Shown here piece after piece: positions 9,501-16,124 of a DNA stretch of 64,000 nt. Source of the DNA: Prochlorococcus marinus str. MIT 9211 (GTDB taxonomy: Bacteria > Cyanobacteriota > Cyanobacteriia > PCC-6307 > Cyanobiaceae); the NCBI RefSeq assembly GCF_000018585.1, contig NC_009976.1:62001-126000 (forward strand). The letters run 5' to 3'. A program made the position numbers and the translations under genes. The notes beneath the pieces are model-generated. The model saw only the letters and a list, made by a program, of their open reading frames with translations. It was not told the DNA's origin and did not search any database. The stretch's first letter is position 1; every line of letters begins with the position of its first letter.

Positions 9501-10117
9501 ACTTAGAGAATCGTCTAGAAGCTCTTGAGCCAGTGAATATGCTTGCCTTAGAGGAATTGGAAAAATTAGAATCTAGACTCTTTGCTCTTGCTGAAAAGCT
9601 AGAAGTTTTGACAGAAGAACGTTCTGAATTGTTATTGCGTGTTGAAACAGTAGCTACTCTGCGTCAAGAGGCCTTTATGGAAGCTTTTGAAGCGGTTGAT
9701 GGATATTTCCGTGAAATCTTTGCAAGTCTCTCGGAAGGGGATGGTCATCTTCAATTGGACAATCCTGAAGATCCTTTAGAGGGAGGTCTTACATTAGTAG
9801 CACATCCAAAAGGTAAATCTGTTAGAAGACTGGCTGCAATGTCAGGAGGAGAAAAGTCTTTGACAGCATTAAGTTTCTTATTTGCATTACAACGTTTTCG
9901 TCCATCACCTTTTTATGCATTAGATGAAGTGGATAGTTTTTTGGATGGCGTCAATGTTGAGCGCTTATCTTCTTTAATTGCTAGACAGTCTGAGGATGCA
10001 CAGTTTATGGTTGTAAGTCATCGTCGTCCAATGATTGGAGCTGCGACAAGAACTATTGGTGTAACTCAAGCTCGAGGAAACCATACTCAGGTTGTTGGTT
10101 TGCCCACGGCAGCTTGA
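6518..10117 (+). CDS. smc: Chromosome segregation protein SMC
   Basis: The 1199-aa protein has the full SMC plan: a head with Walker A GPNGSGKS near residue 32, a long coiled coil, a hinge at about residues 525-690 (with VAAGARIGQIVVDND and GAMTGG), a returning coiled coil, and a C-terminal head with signature MSGGEKSLTAL near 1107 and Walker B FYALDEVDSFLDG near 1132. SMC is the ATP-driven loop-extruding core of bacterial condensin and acts on the nucleoid. The most likely start is TTG at 6518 (MVYINQVELTNFKSFGG), where homology of the family begins; the frame stays open a few codons upstream. ScpA and ScpB partners are not in the window. Confidence 0.96.
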   Translation: MVYINQVELTNFKSFGGSMTIPLEEGFTVVTGPNGSGKSNILDGILFCLGLATSRGMRADRLPDLVNSGVLRAGKSAETVVSVRFDLQDWQPDSAEDGLEIPKEGPWIKPDQKQWTVTRRLRVMPGGSYSSIYSADGEICNLQQLQTQLRRLRIDPEGSNVVMQGDVTRIVSMSNKDRRGLIDELAGVALFDHRIDQARTKLDDVFERQERCRIVEQELFTSKVRLEKDCEKARLYKQLKEQHQLARQQESVLAFEVAKDSLEQLKTRRRKLLEKETLDQNILLEKQKTLQTSSEILSKLQEEVKALGEDKLIAVQAEIAGIETQARELERQAGQHKLDGEKLQEKRKELINRHQEINEDVPEDIDSELSKRLQLAESKCKDAESAVEVSRRRLADVAGRSGALVEEHRDRNFARQNLHSQLKPLQHEQQKLEERLLQITERLDELAVDQTKDSCEDKKLQNELNLLDNEWKLLVDQIDQLKHFVDSTSEDLSIQERTRFRLEKDQARMEKEIARLESRRETLNESRGTGALRLLLQSGLEGIHGPVAQLAEVDNIHRLAVEVAAGARIGQIVVDNDQIAARAIDLLKTKKAGRLTFLPLNKIKSSGDNSKLKSFSNATNRYMEGLIGGAIELVKFESIYKGVFSYVFGDTLVFKDINSARSYLGRYRSVTLGGELLEKSGAMTGGNFSARSGALSFGISTEADEIEPLRQRLLELGETLLKCRKEEASLRDLLNQNRPLLSKLEKRQASLDAQRSTFKRSNSPLIERTKERADRLNALGKTKQEYILRLGSLKQAIEPLVIALKDLEDKEKLVKSDEHSENWRKLQDDLEAADAMLVEARAERDDLLNDKRQRELVLDRLEDQKNSLIAEQDRLQESIDLLTKQHIKWREQNQALGVHRKELEKEKQNLETHFGQKRQERDKAEADLANQRQKLQDLQFKFERLKEEILSVNEELRHSHIRLNELEANLPDPLPDIPEEVRINGLDFIQDQLKNLENRLEALEPVNMLALEELEKLESRLFALAEKLEVLTEERSELLLRVETVATLRQEAFMEAFEAVDGYFREIFASLSEGDGHLQLDNPEDPLEGGLTLVAHPKGKSVRRLAAMSGGEKSLTALSFLFALQRFRPSPFYALDEVDSFLDGVNVERLSSLIARQSEDAQFMVVSHRRPMIGAATRTIGVTQARGNHTQVVGLPTAA

Positions 10118-10184
10118 GAAGAATGCATCTATTCTGAATTTTGAATCAAAATGATTTCCACAGTCCATAACTGAACTCATTAGC

Positions 10185-11249
10185 TTGACCAATCAACCTT
10201 TCCCAAACGAATCAACAGAAGCAGTACCAACTGACAGACTTTGGTTGCGTTCAGAGTTGATGGGGACTCAAGTCATAACGAGAGATACAGGCCGGCGTCT
10301 TGGTGTTGTGGGTGAAGTAGTCGTAGATATTGATGGAAGGGAAGTTGTCGCACTTGGTCTTAGGGATAATCCTTTAACTCGTTTTCTGCCTGGTCTTCCA
10401 AAATGGATGCTTCTTGAGAGAATTCGACAGGTTGGAGATGTGATTTTGGTTGACTCAATAGATTCTTTGAGTCAGGAATTCATTTCTGAGAGGTATAGCA
10501 AGGTAATTAACTGTCAAGTAATCACCGAATCTGGTCAGCAGTTAGGAAGAGTACTTGGCTTTTCTTTTGATATTGAAACAGGGGAATTAATGAGTTTAGT
10601 GATGGGTGCTGTAGGTGTGCCTTTGCTAGGTGAAGGGGTGTTAAGCACTTGGGAAATTCCAGTTAATGAAATTGTTAGTAGTGGTGCAGATAGAATTATT
10701 GTTTATGAAGGAGCAGAAGAGAAACTTAAGCAATTAAGTAGTGGATTGTTGGAAAAACTAGGAGTAGGTGGGTCAAGTTGGGAGGAACGAGAAAGAGAGC
10801 GTTATAGGGTGAACCTTGTTCCAGTTGAGAATCAATTGTCCTCTGGAGAAGATATAGAGCTAGATCAGAAATCTTTAAAGGCTTCCTCTGAAGAAGAATT
10901 TATTCAAGAAGAACAAGAAATGGAATATGTTGAAGTTCAAGATAGCAGTTCATTTAGTCAATTGAAATCTAGATATTTAGAAGATTCATCTATATCAAGC
11001 TCCCCTGCATTGTCTGACTATCCTCAAGAAAATAGAGGTGATTCTAGATTCTCAGATCAGACTTATTCATCTAGAGAATCTTTAGATAATAATATGCTCA
11101 TATCTAAAAAGAAAACTTTATCTCGTAGACCTATAAAAAGCTCTGAAGACCTCGTAGATGTAGAGCCATTAGAATTAGAAATAAAGGATAGTAAGTCTAA
11201 CAAAGAAGATAATAAATCAACAAATAACATAATTGAAGATCCTTGGTAA
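10185..11249 (+). CDS. PRC-barrel domain protein with acidic tail
   Basis: The 354-aa protein has two PRC-barrel-like repeats, each with a G-x-x-L-G-x-V motif: TGRRLGVVGEVVVDIDGREV at about residues 35-54 and GQQLGRVLGFSFD near 117. PRC barrels are small beta folds found in the photosynthetic reaction-centre H subunit and in RimM. The last 150 residues are Ser/Glu/Asp-rich and low in complexity, probably disordered. The start used is TTG at 10185; no ATG lies close upstream. It follows smc by 67 bp. A conserved cyanobacterial protein of unknown role, perhaps in membrane or RNA-protein assembly. Confidence 0.8.
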   Translation: MTNQPFPNESTEAVPTDRLWLRSELMGTQVITRDTGRRLGVVGEVVVDIDGREVVALGLRDNPLTRFLPGLPKWMLLERIRQVGDVILVDSIDSLSQEFISERYSKVINCQVITESGQQLGRVLGFSFDIETGELMSLVMGAVGVPLLGEGVLSTWEIPVNEIVSSGADRIIVYEGAEEKLKQLSSGLLEKLGVGGSSWEERERERYRVNLVPVENQLSSGEDIELDQKSLKASSEEEFIQEEQEMEYVEVQDSSSFSQLKSRYLEDSSISSSPALSDYPQENRGDSRFSDQTYSSRESLDNNMLISKKKTLSRRPIKSSEDLVDVEPLELEIKDSKSNKEDNKSTNNIIEDPW

Positions 11250-11266
11250 ATCTATTTTCTAAGTAA

Positions 11267-12586
11267 TCATTCATCACTGGATGATAAAAATTCTTTTGAT
11301 ATCAAATTTATTATTTCTTTAGTCATTCTTTTAGTAGCTCCTGGCTGACCTCTGAGACTTCTTAAGTCTTCTTTTTGACCTTCCAGTCGATTTGGTGATT
11401 GTAGCCAGTCAAATGCTTCTTGGGCAAGATCTTTTGGGTAAAGAGTCCCAATTCTTTCTGGAACTATTAGTCTATTTGCAGATATATTTGGCCAGGCCAT
11501 ATAACCTTTTTTTCTTAGACGCCAGAACGAGATTAGAATGCCAATAAACCACTTTAGAATTGGTAGCCGGCCAATTATTCCAAGGAATCCATCCCAAGCT
11601 TGCATAACATTGAGATGCTGTGTAGGAATAATTACAATCATTGGTACAGCCAAAGCACCTAGCTCTGCAGTATTGGCTCCTACTGTTGTTAATGCTAGGT
11701 CACATTGACTAAGAGCATTATGTGCAGGATGTTCTTCAATGAGGGTTATCTCTGTTCCAGCTTTAGTAATCATTACTTTCAAAGATTGATCATTCTTGAG
11801 TGATATTATTTTTTTGATTCCAGATTGATAGTTATTTGCTATGGGATTTTTTCTTGAATTACTAAAAGTTTCTAACTCTTGAATATTGGTCGTTGGTGCA
11901 ATAGGTAAAAGGAAGTTGCAACTAGGTAATAGTTTGGATAATTCATCTGCTAATTCGAGAAAAAATGGAATGCCTACGCAAAGCTTTGCTTTCTTAGAAC
12001 CTGGTAATAAAGCTACCCACTCACCTTGCTTATTAGGTAAAGGGTTTATATCTTTTGCTTGGCTTGTTAAATCCGCCATTAAATCCCCAACAACTGTGCA
12101 ACGTTTTCTCAAATGTTTTGGTAAAGATTGTTTTATTTTCTCTGACATAGCAGCGATTCGATTATTCCAAAAAGGCCATCTTGCAATCCACTCTGCGTAA
12201 GTCAAATGCAAGTACCTCAGTCTTGCTGAAAGCAATACACTCCAGAATTGATCGCCCCCTAAGAAAATGACAAGACCTTTTTTAGGCCAATAACTGTATT
12301 TATGAGGATTAACTAACAGGGTCCAAAAGTGTTTTGCAGGAGAAATACTTTCAAAGTAATGCCATTGATTAGCAACTTTATGTTCATTGCCTGTTGCGTT
12401 AGGGCAGGGCACTAGCACTAGACGAATACAAATTTTGGAATCAATTGCTTTAGGTTGCATCAACAATTTGGAATGCAGCCTCTCCACAACTGGTTTCACC
12501 CAAGTAGTAATTTCTCCAGGACCGTTAGAAATTACTACTATTGAAAAAGTTGGTTTTTCCAGTAATTCTGGCGAAATGGAATTCAA
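11267..12586 (-). CDS. LpxB-like glycosyltransferase (lipid-A-disaccharide synthase-related)
   Basis: The 439-aa protein begins, after a short leader, with SIVVISNGPGEITTWVKPVV, a GT-B-fold nucleotide-sugar glycosyltransferase start found in cyanobacterial relatives of LpxB. Further blocks include VALLPGSKKAKLCVGIPFF in the middle and the C-terminal donor-site-like region SQCDLALTTVGANTAELGALAVPMIVI, which I quote only by its start at about residue 295. Start is TTG at 12586. It may act in envelope glycolipid synthesis, but true LpxB activity is not shown. It lies just downstream of tRNA-Leu on the same strand and is convergent with the PRC-barrel gene. Confidence 0.75.
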   Translation of the reverse strand: MNSISPELLEKPTFSIVVISNGPGEITTWVKPVVERLHSKLLMQPKAIDSKICIRLVLVPCPNATGNEHKVANQWHYFESISPAKHFWTLLVNPHKYSYWPKKGLVIFLGGDQFWSVLLSARLRYLHLTYAEWIARWPFWNNRIAAMSEKIKQSLPKHLRKRCTVVGDLMADLTSQAKDINPLPNKQGEWVALLPGSKKAKLCVGIPFFLELADELSKLLPSCNFLLPIAPTTNIQELETFSNSRKNPIANNYQSGIKKIISLKNDQSLKVMITKAGTEITLIEEHPAHNALSQCDLALTTVGANTAELGALAVPMIVIIPTQHLNVMQAWDGFLGIIGRLPILKWFIGILISFWRLRKKGYMAWPNISANRLIVPERIGTLYPKDLAQEAFDWLQSPNRLEGQKEDLRSLRGQPGATKRMTKEIINLISKEFLSSSDE

Positions 12587-12601
12587 TTTCTAGATAAATC
12601 A

Positions 12602-12683
12602 TGCGGATGGCGAGACTTGAACTCGCAAGGCCGAAGCCACACGCTCCTTAGACGTGCGTGTCTACCAATTCCACCACATCCGC
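12602..12683 (-). tRNA. trnL: tRNA-Leu, anticodon AAG
   Basis: A complete class II tRNA folds on the minus strand: acceptor GCGGATG pairs with CATCCGC plus discriminator A; the D arm is GTGGAATTGGTAGACAC; the anticodon stem CACGT/GCGTG holds the loop CTAAGGA; the variable arm is TGGCTTCGGCCTT; the T arm is GCGAG-TTCAAGT-CTCGC. The anticodon at 12647-12649 reads AAG, so it decodes CUU directly, and other CUN codons if A34 is changed to inosine. No CCA is encoded. The identity set (long variable arm, A discriminator) fits leucine. Confidence 0.93.
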
Positions 12684-12800
12684 TTAACAAACAAAGTCTT
12701 AAGACTAAGTTGAATAAGATCATAACGGCAACCTTTATTGAAATCTTGCGACTTATGGGTGCGAGCGCTGATACGATCCGCTAAATAATTGCAGTTTTTA

Positions 12801-14147
12801 ATGCCGATCGGCAAGGTTCTAATAGCTAATCGAGGTGAGATTGCCTTGAGAATACTCCGTAGCTGTAGGGAGTTAGGGATTTCTACTGTTGCGGTATATA
12901 GCACCATTGATAGGAATGCATTGCATGTTCAGCTTGCTGATGAAGCGGTTTGCGTAGGTGATTCTCCTAGCAATAAGAGTTATTTAAATGTTCCAAACAT
13001 TTTGGCTGCAGCCACTTCTAGAGGGGTTGATGCGATTCATCCGGGTTATGGATTTCTCGCTGAAAATGATCGTTTTGCCGAAATGTGCAGCGATCATGGG
13101 ATTGTTTTTGTTGGTCCTTCTGCTAATGCAATTCGATCTATGGGAGATAAGGCCACAGCCAAATCAACAATGATGAAAGTTGGAGTCCCAACAGTTCCTG
13201 GCACTGATGGCCTCTTATCAAGCTCTGAAGAGGCAGCTTTTTTGGCAAGCGAAATGGGATATCCAGTCATGATCAAAGCCACTGCAGGTGGCGGTGGGAG
13301 GGGTATGCGCCTAGTTAATGGTCCAGATTCAATCGAAGATTTGTTTAAAGCAGCCCAAGGTGAGGCAGAGGCGGCTTTTGGAAATCCTGGCTTGTATATG
13401 GAAAAATTTATTGATAGACCGCGTCATGTTGAAGTTCAGATTTTGGCGGATAGGCATGGAAATGTTGTTCATCTTGGCGAGAGAGATTGTTCTATACAAC
13501 GAAGACATCAGAAGCTATTAGAAGAATCACCTAGTCCTGCACTTGATTCTCAATTGCGAATCAAAATGGGAGAGGCTGCTGTTTCAGCGGCTAAGAGCAT
13601 TAAGTATGAAGGTGCAGGTACTGTTGAATTTTTGCTCGATCGTCAAGGTAATTTTTACTTTATGGAGATGAATACACGAATACAGGTTGAGCATCCGGTT
13701 ACTGAAATGGTTACTGGTGTTGATTTAATTGCTGAACAACTTCGTATAGCAGGTGGCGATTCAATTTCATTTCAACAAGATGAAATACAACTACGCGGCC
13801 ATGCAATTGAATGCAGGATTAACGCGGAAGATTCAACGCATAATTTTCGTCCTTCTCCAGGAAGGATTACAGGTTGGTTACCGCCTGGAGGCCCTGGGGT
13901 TCGAGTAGATAGTCATGTCTATACGGGTTATGAGATTCCTCCTTTTTATGATTCCTTAATTGGTAAGTTGATTGTTTGGGATCATGACCGAGATTCTGCT
14001 TTGAAAAGGATGAGAAGAGCTTTAAATGAATGTGCTGTAACAGGTATTCCTACTACTATTGATTTCCATTTGAAGCTACTTAATCGAGATGATTTTCTGA
14101 AAGGAGATGTACATACCAAATATGTTGAGCAAGAAATGCTTAATTAA
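12801..14147 (+). CDS. accC: Biotin carboxylase subunit of acetyl-CoA carboxylase
   Basis: The 448-aa protein starts [20 protein letters not shown] at ATG 12801 (an upstream in-frame TTG at 12789 is less likely). It has the ATP-grasp glycine loop GGGGRGMR, the biotin-carboxylase blocks [20 protein letters not shown] and [16 protein letters not shown], and the C-terminal [11 protein letters not shown] motif. It carboxylates biotin on AccB with ATP and bicarbonate, the first half-reaction of malonyl-CoA formation for fatty acids. The length equals the family norm. The accB partner is not in the window. It is divergent from tRNA-Leu. Confidence 0.97.
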   Translation: MPIGKVLIANRGEIALRILRSCRELGISTVAVYSTIDRNALHVQLADEAVCVGDSPSNKSYLNVPNILAAATSRGVDAIHPGYGFLAENDRFAEMCSDHGIVFVGPSANAIRSMGDKATAKSTMMKVGVPTVPGTDGLLSSSEEAAFLASEMGYPVMIKATAGGGGRGMRLVNGPDSIEDLFKAAQGEAEAAFGNPGLYMEKFIDRPRHVEVQILADRHGNVVHLGERDCSIQRRHQKLLEESPSPALDSQLRIKMGEAAVSAAKSIKYEGAGTVEFLLDRQGNFYFMEMNTRIQVEHPVTEMVTGVDLIAEQLRIAGGDSISFQQDEIQLRGHAIECRINAEDSTHNFRPSPGRITGWLPPGGPGVRVDSHVYTGYEIPPFYDSLIGKLIVWDHDRDSALKRMRRALNECAVTGIPTTIDFHLKLLNRDDFLKGDVHTKYVEQEMLN

Positions 14148-14173
14148 GCAGTTTGCTTTCATAATTCATTTCT

Positions 14174-14494
14174 TTAAAGGAAGGAATTGCTTCTCAAAAG
14201 CATTTGAGAAATGATTCCTTGCGGTCCAACTAGTAATTCTCTTATCAGGCTCAGAAACCCGAACCAGATTACAGGAGTAATATCAACTCCTCCAATAGGG
14301 GGGATAAGACGCCTTGAGATGACTAGGAAAGGCTCCGTGGGGACAGTAAATAAGAGCCAAAATTTATTCTTGAAATTTTCTTTTGGATACCATGTCATTA
14401 CTATCCGAATTAGGAAGGCAATTGATAGTCCTGCCAAAAGAAAGCCCATTGAAAAATGGATAATTGGGAGTGCTTCAATCAAGATTGGCGTCAC
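14174..14494 (-). CDS. YggT family membrane protein
   Basis: The 106-aa protein begins at a GTG codon and has two hydrophobic segments: about residues 14-34 (MGFLLAGLSIAFLIRIVMTW) and 75-95, linked by the YggT-type motif WLLFTVPTEPFLVISRRLIPPIGGVDITP, of which TEPFL..RR.IPP is diagnostic. Cyanobacterial and plastid YggT proteins (Ycf19/CCB3 kin) affect nucleoid distribution or cytochrome b6 assembly; which applies here is not clear. The last codons lie inside a long hairpin (14181-14220). It is convergent with accC and divergent from psbX. Confidence 0.87.
   Translation of the reverse strand: MTPILIEALPIIHFSMGFLLAGLSIAFLIRIVMTWYPKENFKNKFWLLFTVPTEPFLVISRRLIPPIGGVDITPVIWFGFLSLIRELLVGPQGIISQMLLRSNSFL
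14181..14220. repeat. 40-bp stem-loop across the 3' end of yggT
   Basis: AAGGAAT at 14181-14187 pairs with ATTCCTT at 14214-14220, and TTCTCAAA at 14191-14198 pairs with TTTGAGAA at 14203-14210, around a 4-base loop AGCA; the 3x3 bases between the two helices pair only by wobble. It lies 34 bp after the accC stop and covers the last 13 or so yggT codons. There is no T tract on either side, so a bidirectional terminator or RNA-stability element is only a guess. Confidence 0.6.
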
Positions 14495-14522
14495 AAAGCT
14501 CTAAGGATCTGTTCATCTATCG

Positions 14523-14553
14523 TATAAACATGCGATTAATCCGTAGGATTAAT
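14523..14553 (+). promoter_or_regulatory. Probable psbX promoter and leader inverted repeat
   Basis: A TATAAA box at 14523-14528 is followed within 6 bp by a perfect inverted repeat ATTAATCC-GTA-GGATTAAT (14535-14553). If TATAAA is the -10 element, the repeat begins at or next to the start of the psbX transcript, 27 bp before its ATG. It could be an operator or a leader hairpin that shields the 5' end. Confidence 0.45.
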
Positions 14554-14579
14554 GTGCTTTTGCTTTTGAAATAGCTGTA

Positions 14580-14756
14580 ATGGCTTTTCCTGTGTTGAAT
14601 CTTCTTCTTGATGTTGCGGTTTCTAGTGAGGCAGCGACTAACTCGGCGATCGGTATGATTGGCAGTTTTTTAGCTGCAGCTGCTTTTATCGTGGTCCCAG
14701 CAGCATCCTTTTTGATTTGGGTCTCTCAGAAAGATGCTCTAGAAAGAAAGCGCTAG
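14580..14756 (+). CDS. psbX: Photosystem II protein PsbX
   Basis: This 58-codon gene is too short for most length cut-offs. The product has one span ([21 protein letters not shown]) and ends [11 protein letters not shown], which matches the PsbX pattern of a hydrophobic helix with I-V-x-P followed by I-x-x-S-Q-K-D. PsbX is a peripheral single-helix subunit near cytochrome b559 and affects plastoquinone turnover. The N-terminal 24 residues are longer than in freshwater PsbX and resemble marine picocyanobacterial forms. ATG at 14580; its own promoter lies in the gap to yggT. Confidence 0.88.
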   Translation: MAFPVLNLLLDVAVSSEAATNSAIGMIGSFLAAAAFIVVPAASFLIWVSQKDALERKR

Positions 14757-14844
14757 GCTCTAGGCAATTCGTGCTTCTTTCTTAGACTGATCTTATGAGG
14801 TTGAATTTCATCCTCTTTAAAGGTCATTTTTGGGGGCTTAACTT

Positions 14845-15831
14845 TTGGTCAATGCCAGTCTTAATTGGGCCAGCATTGTAGGGATTGTCCTGGCTGTATC
14901 CGGCGCAGGTCTTTATTTCCTGCGGTCCTTCAAGCCAGCTCTTGCTAGAGATTACGATGTTTTTTTTGCGGCAATAGGTCTTCTTTGTGGAGGCATTCTT
15001 TTTTTCCAGGGCTGGCGTTTAGATCCTATTCTTCAATTTGGGCAGTTTTTGCTTGCTGGAACAACAGTATTTTTTGCTTATGAGAGTGTTCGTTTAAGAG
15101 GCGTTGCCACTGATCAGGCAAGGCGATCTTCTTTTTTTGATGACGAGTTTGATGCACCTCCAATGCCTAATAGAGGCTTTAGAGGCCCTGATGAAAATGA
15201 TTTTGATCAATTCCAGGACCCACCGACCAATAGAAGAAGATTCTCTTCTGCAGATAGTGAAACTTATGATCAACCTGAAGAAGATTTTTACAGATCTCGC
15301 AGAACGGCACGACCAGCTATACCTGAACAAGCAGCAAGCAGAAGAATTCGTCCTCAAAGGGAATCTTTAAATCAAGATTCAGTGCAATCTAGAAGGATGG
15401 CACGATTTAGAAATGAAGACGATCAACAAGGTAAAAGATCAAATTTTGGCGATAGAAGAAGTTTTCGACAAGATCAACGAAGAGGGAGTCGACCTTCCCC
15501 TGCTACGGAAAACTCTATTAATCGACGAGGAAGGTCAAGTCAGTCAATCAACGCTCGGGAAGAAAATAAAACTAATCGAGAAATCGATTCTGTACGCAGG
15601 TATAGAGAGCCTCAAGGCGCTCCAATTAATAGAAATGCTGAAGATGCTGCGTTTTCTTCACAAGACAGACGAGGAAAACGAAGGTCAGATAAACCAAAAG
15701 AAAGACCAGAATCCTCATCAAGAGGCTCAGCAAGTTTTTCTAATGACGAAATGAGGAGGAGGAGGCCATCCAGATCTTCTTTTGAAACCTCTAATAAGCC
15801 AAGAGATAATAGTTCTAGATTTGATGACTAA
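14845..15831 (+). CDS. ycf66: Ycf66 family protein with long Arg-rich tail
   Basis: The first 86 residues form the Ycf66 domain: three membrane spans around residues 9-27, 38-55 and 64-82 with the block LARDYDVFFAAIGLL between the first two. The other 240 residues are Arg/Ser/Asp/Gln-rich, low in complexity and probably disordered, with a strongly positive net charge. Start is TTG at 14845, where the domain begins, with a GGGGGC stretch upstream that could serve as ribosome site. Ycf66 is found in cyanobacteria and some plastids; its role is unknown. It follows psbX by 88 bp on the same strand. Confidence 0.88.
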   Translation: MVNASLNWASIVGIVLAVSGAGLYFLRSFKPALARDYDVFFAAIGLLCGGILFFQGWRLDPILQFGQFLLAGTTVFFAYESVRLRGVATDQARRSSFFDDEFDAPPMPNRGFRGPDENDFDQFQDPPTNRRRFSSADSETYDQPEEDFYRSRRTARPAIPEQAASRRIRPQRESLNQDSVQSRRMARFRNEDDQQGKRSNFGDRRSFRQDQRRGSRPSPATENSINRRGRSSQSINAREENKTNREIDSVRRYREPQGAPINRNAEDAAFSSQDRRGKRRSDKPKERPESSSRGSASFSNDEMRRRRPSRSSFETSNKPRDNSSRFDD

Positions 15832-15863
15832 ATAGTTAGTGATTCATTCTTAGTAGGCAAGCA

Positions 15864-16112
15864 TTAGGAAACAAAACCAGCCCATTGAAGAAAATTTGTT
15901 CTGCTGATTATCTCGATTAATAAAATTGCAAGAAAGCCAACCATTGCAAACCTTCCATTTGCTCTTTCAGCATATTCACTCCAACCAAATGAGGGAACAT
16001 CTGTAGACGATGCACTTCTTAGAGGTTGAGTTTCATTGGGGGAATCCTTTGGGGATTCAGTATTTTCCAACGAACTGTCTTCTTCTTTGAAGTTTGAACT
16101 GTTTACTGGCAT
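15864..16112 (-). CDS. hli: High-light-inducible protein (Hli/SCP)
   Basis: The 82-aa protein has a polar 42-residue leader and then the chlorophyll-binding helix motif AERANGRFAMVGFLAILLIE, the ExxNGRxAMxGF signature of Hli proteins. These single-helix relatives of LHC proteins bind chlorophyll and carotenoid and protect photosystem assembly under stress. ATG at 16112. It lies 12 bp downstream of the SbmA-type ABC transporter on the same strand, so both may share a transcript. Confidence 0.92.
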   Translation of the reverse strand: MPVNSSNFKEEDSSLENTESPKDSPNETQPLRSASSTDVPSFGWSEYAERANGRFAMVGFLAILLIEIISRTNFLQWAGFVS

Positions 16113-16124
16113 AGAACTAGCTTT

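Noticed and set aside
14137-14150. Perfect 14-bp palindrome TGCTTAATTAAGCA at the accC stop
   Set aside because: The possible stem is only 5 bp and A/T rich with no T tract, and it overlaps the final codons; weak as a terminator or operator.
15094-15754. Several frames of 87-113 aa inside ycf66
   Set aside because: The Arg-rich, repetitive codons of the ycf66 tail keep other frames open; translations are low in complexity and unlike any family.
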